Source: Actinomycetes bacterium (GTDB taxonomy: Bacteria > Actinomycetota > Acidimicrobiia > Acidimicrobiales > SZUA-35). Taken from it: 5,037 nt of DNA. The stretch's first letter is position 1. The number at the start of each line of letters is the position of its first letter. The position numbers and the translations under genes were made by a program. The stretch lies in the NCBI GenBank assembly GCA_024227975.1, contig JAAETV010000581.1:1-5037 (forward strand). The letters are read 5' to 3'. Below are positions 1-5,037 of this stretch, piece after piece. The notes under the pieces are model-generated. The model was not told the DNA's origin and did not search any database. It saw only the letters and a program-made list of their open reading frames with translations.

Positions 1-34
1 AGGTGCCACTGCTCGCGTTGAAGCGTGACCGACG

Positions 35-709
35 CTAGGTCAGTTGCACCGGGGGTCCCGTCGTGTCGAAGCCCTCGAGTACGACCAACCCATGATCCGT
101 CATGTAGGTCAGGGCGGTGTGTCCCGTCGGAGCCGAACCGACGTAGAGCTTCATCTGACCTGAGTACACAAATGGCTCAACAGTCCTCTCAACGACGACG
201 ATGCTGAGCTGCGCTCTAGGTGCTTCAACTATTCCAACAAGTCTGGCGGCCGCCGGAAGGTCGTTTATCACCGGCTTGGTTGTCGGGTGGTACGCCAGGA
301 TGAAGCATGCACATCGCTGCGCCGACTCGATCTCGTGAACGTGATCGGGCGACGCCTTCGTCCGAACAGCCTCAGTGCAAGTTGCTGCCGAAATCACGAT
401 CTGAAGGACTACGTGTGCTCCGACACGCTCATCCTTCGGTCTCGTGTCCTTGACCGGATATGTCCGATCTTCGTTTGTGGTGTCCTGGCGTAGGTGAAAC
501 TCGCCATCTGCATGCCTCGTCAGGTGGAACCCGTCGGCGCCCTTCCTAGCGATGACGAACTCGGTGTCGCTATGTGGGCGCACGGTCCAGTGATACGAGT
601 GCCGACGATCGTGTTGGGCTGCGAACCTGATAGTCACTGGTCCGAATTCCAAAGCCCAAGCCGAGGGGGCTCTGGGTCGTTTCTGGCCGTCACAGGCGCA
701 GCTCGACAT
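35..709 (-). CDS. Hypothetical protein, 224 aa, family not recognised
   Basis: I do not recognise this protein. It reads as real coding sequence: composition is balanced, with no low-complexity arginine/proline runs, and a patterned beta-rich core (WTVRPH at about 41-46, FVIARK at 51-56, then two strands each beginning FHL at 61 and 71) contains many His, Arg and Asp. A second hydrophobic stretch is VVLQIVISAA at about 100-109. There is no signal peptide and no convincing membrane helix, so it is probably cytoplasmic. The ATG at 709 is preceded on its strand by a GC-rich sequence without a clear Shine-Dalgarno, so the true start is uncertain. A GTG at codon 25 (637), just before the better-patterned sequence, is an alternative. 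It is transcribed away from the metalloprotease gene. Its GC content is visibly lower than that of the central genes, which suggests a separate origin. Confidence 0.6.
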   Translation of the reverse strand: MSSCACDGQKRPRAPSAWALEFGPVTIRFAAQHDRRHSYHWTVRPHSDTEFVIARKGADGFHLTRHADGEFHLRQDTTNEDRTYPVKDTRPKDERVGAHVVLQIVISAATCTEAVRTKASPDHVHEIESAQRCACFILAYHPTTKPVINDLPAAARLVGIVEAPRAQLSIVVVERTVEPFVYSGQMKLYVGSAPTGHTALTYMTDHGLVVLEGFDTTGPPVQLT

Positions 710-711
710 GG

Positions 712-730
712 CTGCCCGCTGCCCGCTGCA
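712..730. repeat. Short tandem repeat of a 7-bp unit (CTGCCCG)
   Basis: CTGCCCG occurs twice head to tail at 712-718 and 719-725, followed by a partial third copy (CTGCA). It lies directly upstream of the start codon of the minus-strand gene, in the spacer between the divergent genes. It is short and could be chance in GC-rich DNA. No function is claimed. Confidence 0.5.
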
Positions 731-772
731 GACGTTGATACCGCAGACGCGGCCGAGACCCGGTCGTGATGC

Positions 773-792
773 TACGGTGACAATAAGGTGAC
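773..792 (+). promoter_or_regulatory. Possible -10 element and GGTGAC direct repeat upstream of the metalloprotease gene
   Basis: TACGGT at 773-778 fits the TANNNT pattern of actinobacterial -10 hexamers and lies 35 bases before the likely ATG at 814. I see no good -35 at the right distance; TTGATA at 735-740 is too far away. GGTGAC occurs at 776-781 and again at 787-792, spaced 11 bases, about one helical turn. That spacing suits a regulator binding on one face of the DNA, but the motif is short and partly overlaps the proposed -10. This is inference from position and spacing only. Confidence 0.25.
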
Positions 793-800
793 GGTCCGCT

Positions 801-808
801 GGAAGGGG
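801..808 (+). promoter_or_regulatory. Ribosome binding site that selects the ATG at 814
   Basis: GGAAGGGG at 801-808 is followed by five bases and then ATG at 814, which is normal spacing. The in-frame GTG at 808 overlaps this purine run and would leave almost no spacer. The ATG is therefore the better start, and the protein is 845 rather than 847 residues. Confidence 0.65.
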
Positions 809-813
809 TGGCG

Positions 814-3351
814 ATGGCCGAGATCACGACGACGGTGACCGTCCATCCATCGGACGAGCTGCCGGACGAGGCGATGCTCGTGGAGTGGCCGGGGTTCCGG
901 CGGGGGCGGATCGATCTCCAACGCGACAGCGCGACGCGGATCGCCCGCATTTCCGGGCTCTCCCCCGCCGAGGCGCTGTCGCTCATCGACTACCGCTCAC
1001 CAGGGGTGCCGTTCTCGCTTGACGAGGTCGTGGCCACCGGGACGCTCACTCCGGCGGCCGTCGATCGGCTCACCGAGCTCGCCCTCGGACCCGAGGACCG
1101 GACCCAGAGCACGCTGACCGAGGTCAAGGCGCCACGCACCCTCCACGCCGGTCAGCCGTTCGATCTGCGATACACGTTCACGAAGACGCGCACCCGGGCG
1201 GGCCGACCCGCAGTGCTCCAGGTCCGCTACACGATGCCGTCGGGCCGACGTTTCACCCGCTACCACCCGGTGACGGCCGAGGATGCCCGTCGCGGGTACC
1301 TCGACGTCGAGGGGGTGTCGTGCGGGGCGTTCGGACCCATGCGGATCGAGGGGACCCTGTTCACCGTCGGCGGTGGTGACTCGGCAGTGGACCTGGTTGC
1401 GGTCGTCCTCCCGTCCAATCCGATCCAGCTCTGGGTCACGGCCCGCAACGAGTTCCCGACCGCCTGGCGAGGTCCGGCCAAGCGTCAGGCGAATGGCAGC
1501 TACCGGTGCGACGCCTCATTCTGGATCCTCAACGGCACGAACCAGACGCAGACGTTCAACTTGCTACGCATGAAGACATGGGAGGGTCTGCTCGAGACCG
1601 GGACCAAGCTCGACGAGTGGACCGCGGCCATCGGCACGATCACCGTCGCCGCCAACGGCATCAGCGGGCGGATCGGTGTCAGCCACTCTTTCCCCGCCGG
1701 AACGGCGACCGCCGACTCGTTCGACATCGACAACGACCTCGACCTCCAACACATCGTCCTGGCCAACTCGGGCGACGAGGCCAAAGGCACGTCGGTCTGG
1801 TCGACGATGAATGCGGTCGGACTCAACCTGATCTTCATCGGCAACTGGTCCGGCACCGAGCAGGACGAAGCTCATCGCGCCGCCGAGGACATCGCGTCGA
1901 GCATCTACGAGCAGTGGAACCTTCACATCGACCGGGTCCACCGCTGGTACCTCTGGGGCGACGACGTCAACACCTACCGGGACATCGACGTCGACAGCAG
2001 CGAGGCGGACGACCTGGCCAAGGGCTGGGCGGTCGACGAGAACGACAGCGTCGACGTGTTCCTCTCCGAGACGTTCTCCGGCTCGAGCAACCCGTTCGGG
2101 TTCAGCTACGTCGACGGCACCGACGACACGACGAAGAACAGCGCCGATTCAGCCTTTCACGTTCGCAAGGATCCGGATGCGCTGAACCTGGCCCAGACGT
2201 TCGCCCACGAGCTCGGGCACTACCTCGGCCTCGAGCACGCCGATGACGACGACGGGCTGACCGACACCGACCCTGCCTCCCCCGACATCTCCGACAACTT
2301 CATCTTCTCCGCCTCCGCCCGGGACTCCGCCATCGTCACCTTCCAGCAGTGGAGGAAGATGTCGGACCACGGGTTCGTCCGGCGGGCCGGCATCACCCCA
2401 GGCCACCGCCTCGTGAGCGGCTGGTGGGGCTGGCAGAACCAGGGGGCCGCCGCAGCGATCGGGTCGATCCAGGATCGGACGACGACCGACCTCGCCGTGC
2501 TCCACGTCGACAACCCCACGTACAACAACCGCGCCTACTACCGAATCGGGTTCGATGTCGATGCCAGCGGCAACCCCGATCTGTGGGGCGACCCGATCGC
2601 CGTCCCGGGTTGGTTCGGCTGGGAGAACCAGGCCGGCGGCATCGCCGTTGCCGACATCAGCGCCGGTACGACACCGGATCTCGTCGTGTTCCACATCGAC
2701 AACCCGACCGGCCGCCAGAACACCGGCTGGTACCGGATCGGGTGGGACCTCGACGCCACCGGACAGGCGTCGTCGTGGAGCCCGGTCAAGTCGGTCCCGG
2801 GAACGCTCGGCGACCTCAATCACGGCGGTGGGATCGCCATCGGTGACATCGGCGGAACGGGGCGGCCAGATCTGGTCGTGTTCTGGATCGAAGACCGCGC
2901 CGGGGAGAACGTCGGCCGCTACCGGATCGGGTGGGACCTCGACGCCGCAGGCGACCCGTCCAGCTGGTCGGCGGTGAAGGCCATTCCCGGCTGGTGGGGC
3001 GCAACCAACGCCGGCGGCGACGTGGCCCTCGCCGACCTCGATGGGAACGGGATGTTCGACCTCGTCGTGTTCCACATCGACAACCCGAGCGGCGAGAACC
3101 GGGGGCACTTGCGGATCGGTCGCAGCCTCAACACTGCGGGCAACGCGGCCAGCTGGTCGGTGCCGCGAACCGTCCCCGGGTGGTTCGGTTCGGAGAACCA
3201 GGGGGCCGGGCTGGCCCTCGGCGATCTGGGATCCGGTGGCGGGCACGACGTCGTCGTGTTCCACATCGACAACCCGAGCGGGGAGAACCAGGGCTGGTAC
3301 CGGGTCGGCTGGGACCTGGACATCGACGGCAACGTGAGGCTCTGGAGGTAG
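814..3351 (+). CDS. Multidomain zinc metalloprotease (metzincin type) with C-terminal FG-GAP/VCBS-like repeats
   Basis: Predicted zinc-dependent peptidase of 845 residues; the substrate is unknown. Residues 33-90 resemble a ComEA-type helix-hairpin-helix region (IDLQR, GLSPAEALSLIDYR, then SLDEVV and LTPAAVDRL). Residues about 103-310 are beta-rich and probably form one or two sandwich domains. Residues about 335-530 form the protease domain, with HELGHYLGLEH at 465-475 matching the HExxHxxGxxH zinc site: His465, His469 and His475 as ligands and Glu466 as catalytic base. The expected Met-turn is unclear: NFIF at 495-498 sits where NLM-type turns usually lie, and Met516 follows. Residues 533-845 are five repeats of 60-64 residues with the cores DLVVFHIDNP and YRIGWDLD. 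No Sec signal, lipobox, membrane helix or sorting signal is visible, which is odd for this repeat type. A soluble role or non-classical export is possible. The gene is followed at once by a HEAT-repeat gene. The domain calls are from motif recognition; the metalloprotease call is the firmest. Confidence 0.85.
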   Translation: MAEITTTVTVHPSDELPDEAMLVEWPGFRRGRIDLQRDSATRIARISGLSPAEALSLIDYRSPGVPFSLDEVVATGTLTPAAVDRLTELALGPEDRTQSTLTEVKAPRTLHAGQPFDLRYTFTKTRTRAGRPAVLQVRYTMPSGRRFTRYHPVTAEDARRGYLDVEGVSCGAFGPMRIEGTLFTVGGGDSAVDLVAVVLPSNPIQLWVTARNEFPTAWRGPAKRQANGSYRCDASFWILNGTNQTQTFNLLRMKTWEGLLETGTKLDEWTAAIGTITVAANGISGRIGVSHSFPAGTATADSFDIDNDLDLQHIVLANSGDEAKGTSVWSTMNAVGLNLIFIGNWSGTEQDEAHRAAEDIASSIYEQWNLHIDRVHRWYLWGDDVNTYRDIDVDSSEADDLAKGWAVDENDSVDVFLSETFSGSSNPFGFSYVDGTDDTTKNSADSAFHVRKDPDALNLAQTFAHELGHYLGLEHADDDDGLTDTDPASPDISDNFIFSASARDSAIVTFQQWRKMSDHGFVRRAGITPGHRLVSGWWGWQNQGAAAAIGSIQDRTTTDLAVLHVDNPTYNNRAYYRIGFDVDASGNPDLWGDPIAVPGWFGWENQAGGIAVADISAGTTPDLVVFHIDNPTGRQNTGWYRIGWDLDATGQASSWSPVKSVPGTLGDLNHGGGIAIGDIGGTGRPDLVVFWIEDRAGENVGRYRIGWDLDAAGDPSSWSAVKAIPGWWGATNAGGDVALADLDGNGMFDLVVFHIDNPSGENRGHLRIGRSLNTAGNAASWSVPRTVPGWFGSENQGAGLALGDLGSGGGHDVVVFHIDNPSGENQGWYRVGWDLDIDGNVRLWR
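2206..2238 (+). other. Zinc-binding active site HExxHxxGxxH
   Basis: The codons read HELGHYLGLEH, residues 465-475 counted from the ATG at 814. In metzincins the three histidines bind zinc, the glutamate activates water, and the glycine permits the turn before the third ligand. All these positions are intact, so the domain is likely catalytic if the remainder of the fold is sound. Confidence 0.9.
2410..3348 (+). repeat. Five in-frame FG-GAP/VCBS-like repeats within the metalloprotease gene
   Basis: Units begin at 2410, 2599, 2791, 2980 and 3169, with lengths of 63, 64, 63, 63 and 60 codons. Each has a xPGWFG-like opening (weaker in units 1 and 3), a G-rich strand (GGIAIGDI type), a D-L-V-V-F core followed by HIDNP, then YRIGWDLD and a W-S ending. 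Only unit 4 has the full calcium-loop pattern DLDGNGMFD (3034-3060); the others keep just part of it. The last unit lacks its final strand. Such units fold as beta-propeller blades in known FG-GAP proteins and often mediate adhesion or ligand binding. A compact propeller here is inference. Confidence 0.85.
3344..3348 (+). promoter_or_regulatory. Ribosome binding site of the HEAT-repeat gene, inside the end of the protease gene
   Basis: GGAGG at 3344-3348 precedes the ATG at 3355 by six bases and lies within the last codons of the metalloprotease gene, just before its TAG. Ribosomes finishing the first gene can feed the second, so translational coupling and a shared transcript are likely. Confidence 0.75.
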
Positions 3352-3354
3352 GCG

Positions 3355-4008
3355 ATGACCGAACGTCCCCAAGACCGACCCGAGCCACCGCCGGACCTCG
3401 TCCCCGGAGATCGAGCGGTCGACGCCGAGCGGTTCCCCGGTGTGGCGCTGCGACTGCGGATCGAGCACCTCCTGAACCACCGGGACGGGGTGCCGGCCGA
3501 CGCCTGGGAGGCGCTCGGGCCGGACGTCGCCGACATCCTGCTCAGCATCGCCAAGCTCGGCGGCACGGCCCGCAACGAGAGCCGGCGGGACGTGGCCCTG
3601 GCGGCGCTGGCCCATGTCGGAGATCGAAGGGTGGCGAGGGAGATCGTCGACCTGCTCGCCGACGGAGACCTTCGCCGCGAGACCAAGGCCTATGCGCTCA
3701 GCAGCCTTGCCGCCTGCGGCGGCCCGGAGTGCCTGCCGACCTTGCGGGACTTCACTCTGGCGCAAGACCCGCTCCTGCGATCCCGAGCCGTCCGGGGCTT
3801 GGGCCGACTGGGCACGCCCGACGACCTAGACCGGCTGGTGGCCATCGTGGGCGACGACCCGACGCCCCAGATCCGCCTCGACGCCTACCGCTCCGTGCGT
3901 TCCACGGAGGAGCGCTCCGGCAGGGCCCCGATGACCCTGGACGAGCCCGACGTCGACTATCCGAGGCGAACCGAGATCCGCCGGATGCCGACCCGGCCCC
4001 GACGCTGA
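3355..4008 (+). CDS. HEAT-repeat domain protein
   Basis: A 217-residue protein with helical repeats of about 30 residues: RRDVALAALAHVGD from about 77, RRETKAYALSSLAACGG from about 107, LLRSRAVRGLGRLGTPDD from about 140, and a partial PQIRLDAYRSVR from about 171. Alternating amphipathic helices with a D/G turn fit the HEAT or PBS-lyase HEAT-like pattern, which serves as a protein-binding scaffold and has no catalytic residues of its own. There is no signal peptide. The first 30 residues are Pro- and charge-rich, and so is the C-terminus after about 185. The gene starts three bases after the metalloprotease stop with a strong GGAGG, so its product may bind, regulate or be a partner of that protease; this comes from gene order only. 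The final residues are Arg-rich and unlike the remainder. The -1 frame there leads into a membrane helix, so the annotated C-terminus may not be the natural one. Confidence 0.8.
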   Translation: MTERPQDRPEPPPDLVPGDRAVDAERFPGVALRLRIEHLLNHRDGVPADAWEALGPDVADILLSIAKLGGTARNESRRDVALAALAHVGDRRVAREIVDLLADGDLRRETKAYALSSLAACGGPECLPTLRDFTLAQDPLLRSRAVRGLGRLGTPDDLDRLVAIVGDDPTPQIRLDAYRSVRSTEERSGRAPMTLDEPDVDYPRRTEIRRMPTRPRR

Positions 4009-4097
4009 CGATCGCCCTCCTCTCCGCCGCTCTCGTTGGCTGCTACGTGCTTGTCGCCGCGATCGGTATCTGGTGGCTCCGCTTGGGCACCTCCTAG
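4005..4097 (+). CDS. Possible small single-pass membrane protein or frameshifted membrane anchor of the HEAT protein
   Basis: This frame encodes a run of about 24 mostly hydrophobic residues (TIALLSAALVGCYVLVAAIG, then IWWLRL), ends in LGTS and stops at 4095-4097. The only start-like codon nearby is CTG at 4005, which overlaps the HEAT gene TGA by two bases in the manner of a reinitiation junction. CTG starts are rare and there is no Shine-Dalgarno, so confidence is low. The same frame upstream (SEANRDPPDADPAP) looks like a natural hydrophilic linker. The helix could therefore instead be the true C-terminal anchor of the HEAT protein, reached by a -1 shift, either programmed or from a mutation or sequence error. 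A GC-rich shadow frame is less likely, because such frames here yield Arg/Pro-rich rather than clean hydrophobic segments. Confidence 0.35.
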   Translation: MTIALLSAALVGCYVLVAAIGIWWLRLGTS

Positions 4098-4124
4098 CGA
4101 GGTGGCCGGTCCGGGACGCTTGGG

Positions 4125-4304
4125 GTGTGGTTCACCGCCGACGAGGAAGCGAGCGAGGTCACCGTCATCGCCCGCTGGCGGGAGCGCGAATCATACGACC
4201 GGCTCCGGTCGTCGGATGCCTTTCAGCAGACGATGAGCCAGTTCGCGAAGCGCTTCACAGCGCCGCCTACCATCTCCGTCAACGAGATCCTGGTCGAGAT
4301 GTAG
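4125..4304 (+). pseudogene. C-terminal remnant of an antibiotic-biosynthesis-monooxygenase (ABM) type protein
   Basis: A 59-residue frame begins at GTG 4125 and ends at TAG 4302-4304. It contains EVTVIARWRERESYDRL, then SSDAFQQTMSQFAKRF and APPTISVNEILVEM. This matches my memory of the C-terminal half of small ABM-domain proteins (dimeric alpha/beta barrels, including quinol-oxidising monooxygenases): a strand, the W-R-D/E-x-E-x-Y helix, the SDAFQ helix and a last strand. Such proteins are usually about 95-105 residues, so the first 35-45 are absent. Just upstream the same frame is closed by the TAG at 4095-4097 after the membrane-helix ORF. GTG 4125 has no good ribosome binding site. I therefore call it a truncated remnant. 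A short expressed protein is possible but would lack half the fold. Confidence 0.6.
4195..4212. repeat. Perfect 8-bp inverted repeat
   Basis: ACGACCGG at 4195-4202 and CCGGTCGT at 4205-4212 are perfect inverted copies separated by CT, giving a hairpin of about seven pairs with a four-base loop. It lies inside the ABM remnant and has no T-tract after it, so it is not a convincing terminator. It may be chance in GC-rich DNA. Confidence 0.45.
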
Positions 4305-4378
4305 CCCACGCACTACGAGGCACTTGCCGAGCGCCGAGAGATCCCAGATCTGCTACGGGCCCTGACAACAGTTGCACG
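4305..4378. other. Junction segment without a supportable gene
   Basis: Between the ABM stop and the recombinase homology, the ABM frame stays open and reads THYEALAERREIPDLLRAL at 4308-4364. That looks protein-like, but there is no start codon and I recognise no family. It may be a scrap of another coding sequence caught between two degraded genes. No RNA gene, terminator or promoter is evident. Confidence 0.3.
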
Positions 4379-5037
4379 TGCCGGTGGGGTTGGCGGGACC
4401 CGAACCCGGTGCAGTGGGCTGGAACACCCAGCCGAGACAACACGGTGCCAATGGTTCCGACTCCTGATCAGGTTCGGCTTCTGATCGAGGCGGCGCAGGA
4501 GTCACGCCGGCCGGAGTACGCACGATGCTTCATCATCACCTCGACCACGGGCGTGCGGCGGGGCGAGGTCGTCGGGCTCCGGTTCTCCGATCTCGACGAC
4601 CACGGCGTGCTCACGATCCGAACCGGGATCACTCAGCTTCGGGGACGACCGATGATCGAAGGGACGACCAAGAACCGTCGACTTCGGTCCCTTGCTGTCG
4701 GGCCCAAGACGCTCGGGCTGATCCAGGCACAGCGAACGATGATGAGCGAGCGAGCAGCGGAGTGCGACGTCGAGCTGGCTGGTGACGCCTTCATCTTCTC
4801 CGATGCGATTGACGGCTCGGCGCCGTGGAAGCCAGATGCCGTGACGCAGTACATCGGTCGGCTCCAGACTCGGGCGAATGCTCCGACCGAGATCAAGTTC
4901 CGCCTGCGGAAGTTCATGGAGACCTGCGGCCACGATCTTGGGTTCTCACTAGGTGGCCCTGCGAGCTGGTCACGATCCAGCCGTGGCAGGCCGCTACTAC
5001 ACGGGCCGGGTGGCCGAGTCCGACCATGCTCTTGCTA
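4379..5037 (+). pseudogene. Degraded tyrosine recombinase (phage-type integrase), truncated at the 5' end and frameshifted, running off the window
   Basis: Tyrosine recombinases cut and rejoin DNA at attachment sites in mobile elements. Frame 2 shows the end of the core-binding domain (RWGWRDPNPVQWA from 4382) and then the catalytic domain: PTPDQVRLLIEAA, TTGVRRGEVVGLRFSDLD with the first catalytic Arg at 4556-4558, and TKNRRLRSL with the likely catalytic Lys at 4670-4672. The HxLR box is damaged: 4898-4912 reads FRLRK where family members have FHDLR, as if one codon and the His were lost. After about 4951 the homology moves to frame 0: VALRAGHDPAVAGRYYTGR, then VAESDHALA from 4953 on, with the GHD box at 4968-4976 and candidate nucleophile Tyr at 4995-5000. 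The first ATG in frame 2 is 4451, and most of the N-terminal DNA-binding part is missing. These three defects indicate an inactive relic of an integrated element. The 3' end lies outside the window. Confidence 0.8.

Noticed and set aside
1506..2246. A 246-residue plus-strand frame inside the protease gene
   Set aside because: Extreme Arg/His/Pro content and full overlap with the metalloprotease frame that carries the intact zinc motif.
2410..3348. A CRISPR array or non-coding tandem repeat
   Set aside because: The period is 180-192 bases, always a multiple of three, and the units are in frame and protein-conserved, so these are domain repeats.
2149..3765. A 538-residue open frame on the minus strand opposite the protease and HEAT genes
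   Set aside because: Its Val/Pro/Asp/Gly-rich, repetitive composition mirrors the plus-strand repeats; it is the antisense shadow of GC-rich coding DNA.
2931..3950. The upstream part of a 388-residue plus-strand frame that ends at 4097
   Set aside because: Before about 3950 it is Arg/Pro/Gly-rich and overlaps two well-supported genes in another frame. Only its last part, the linker and membrane helix, looks protein-like.
4195..4212. The hairpin as a transcription terminator for the operon
   Set aside because: It has no T-run and lies inside the ABM remnant coding frame, so termination is not supported.
4381..4440. A tRNA 3'-half on the minus strand (a T-arm-like CGGGTTCGGGTCCCG and an anticodon-arm-like GGCTGG/CCAGCC hairpin), which could have been an integration site
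   Set aside because: There is no matching 5' acceptor or D-arm, the loop lacks the usual T33 and A58, and the same bases encode a good recombinase segment (RWGWRDPNPVQWA) in frame 2.
4502..4933. A 143-residue minus-strand frame over the recombinase
   Set aside because: The plus strand at the same place encodes recognisable recombinase motifs; the minus frame shows no family features.

Overview
The window looks like chromosomal DNA from a high-GC actinobacterium. An Acidimicrobiia-type lineage is my guess from the style of the proteins and is not proven. Codon use in the central genes is strongly G/C-ending: 42 of 60 bases are G or C in 3001-3060. The left end is clearly less GC-rich, with 32 of 60 in 361-420, so the window seems to join DNA of different histories.

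Layout from left to right: (1) 35-709, minus strand, an unrecognised 224-residue protein of lower GC. (2) 710-813, a short divergent spacer with a possible -10 element, a helical-turn-spaced direct repeat and a good ribosome binding site. (3) 814-3351, plus strand, a large multidomain protein of 845 residues: helix-hairpin-helix-like N-terminus, beta-rich middle, a zinc metalloprotease domain with HExxHxxGxxH, and five C-terminal FG-GAP/VCBS-like repeats. (4) 3355-4008, a 217-residue HEAT-repeat protein three bases downstream, whose ribosome binding site lies inside the end of the protease gene, so the two are almost certainly one operon. (5) 4005-4097, a short reading frame encoding one clear transmembrane helix. 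It overlaps the HEAT stop codon and has no ATG or GTG start.

The right end is a graveyard. 4125-4304 is the C-terminal part of a small antibiotic-biosynthesis-monooxygenase-type protein without its N-terminal half. From about 4379 to the window edge lies a tyrosine recombinase that lacks its N-terminus, has lost the catalytic His of its HxLR box and has a frameshift near 4951. Its tail, with the GHD box and candidate Tyr, continues in another frame.

The part most worth attention is the protease/HEAT pair. The protease carries modules usually seen on secreted proteins but has no recognisable signal peptide. Its partner is a soluble repeat scaffold that may be followed by a membrane anchor. 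I can support the architecture from the sequence, but not a defined biological role.
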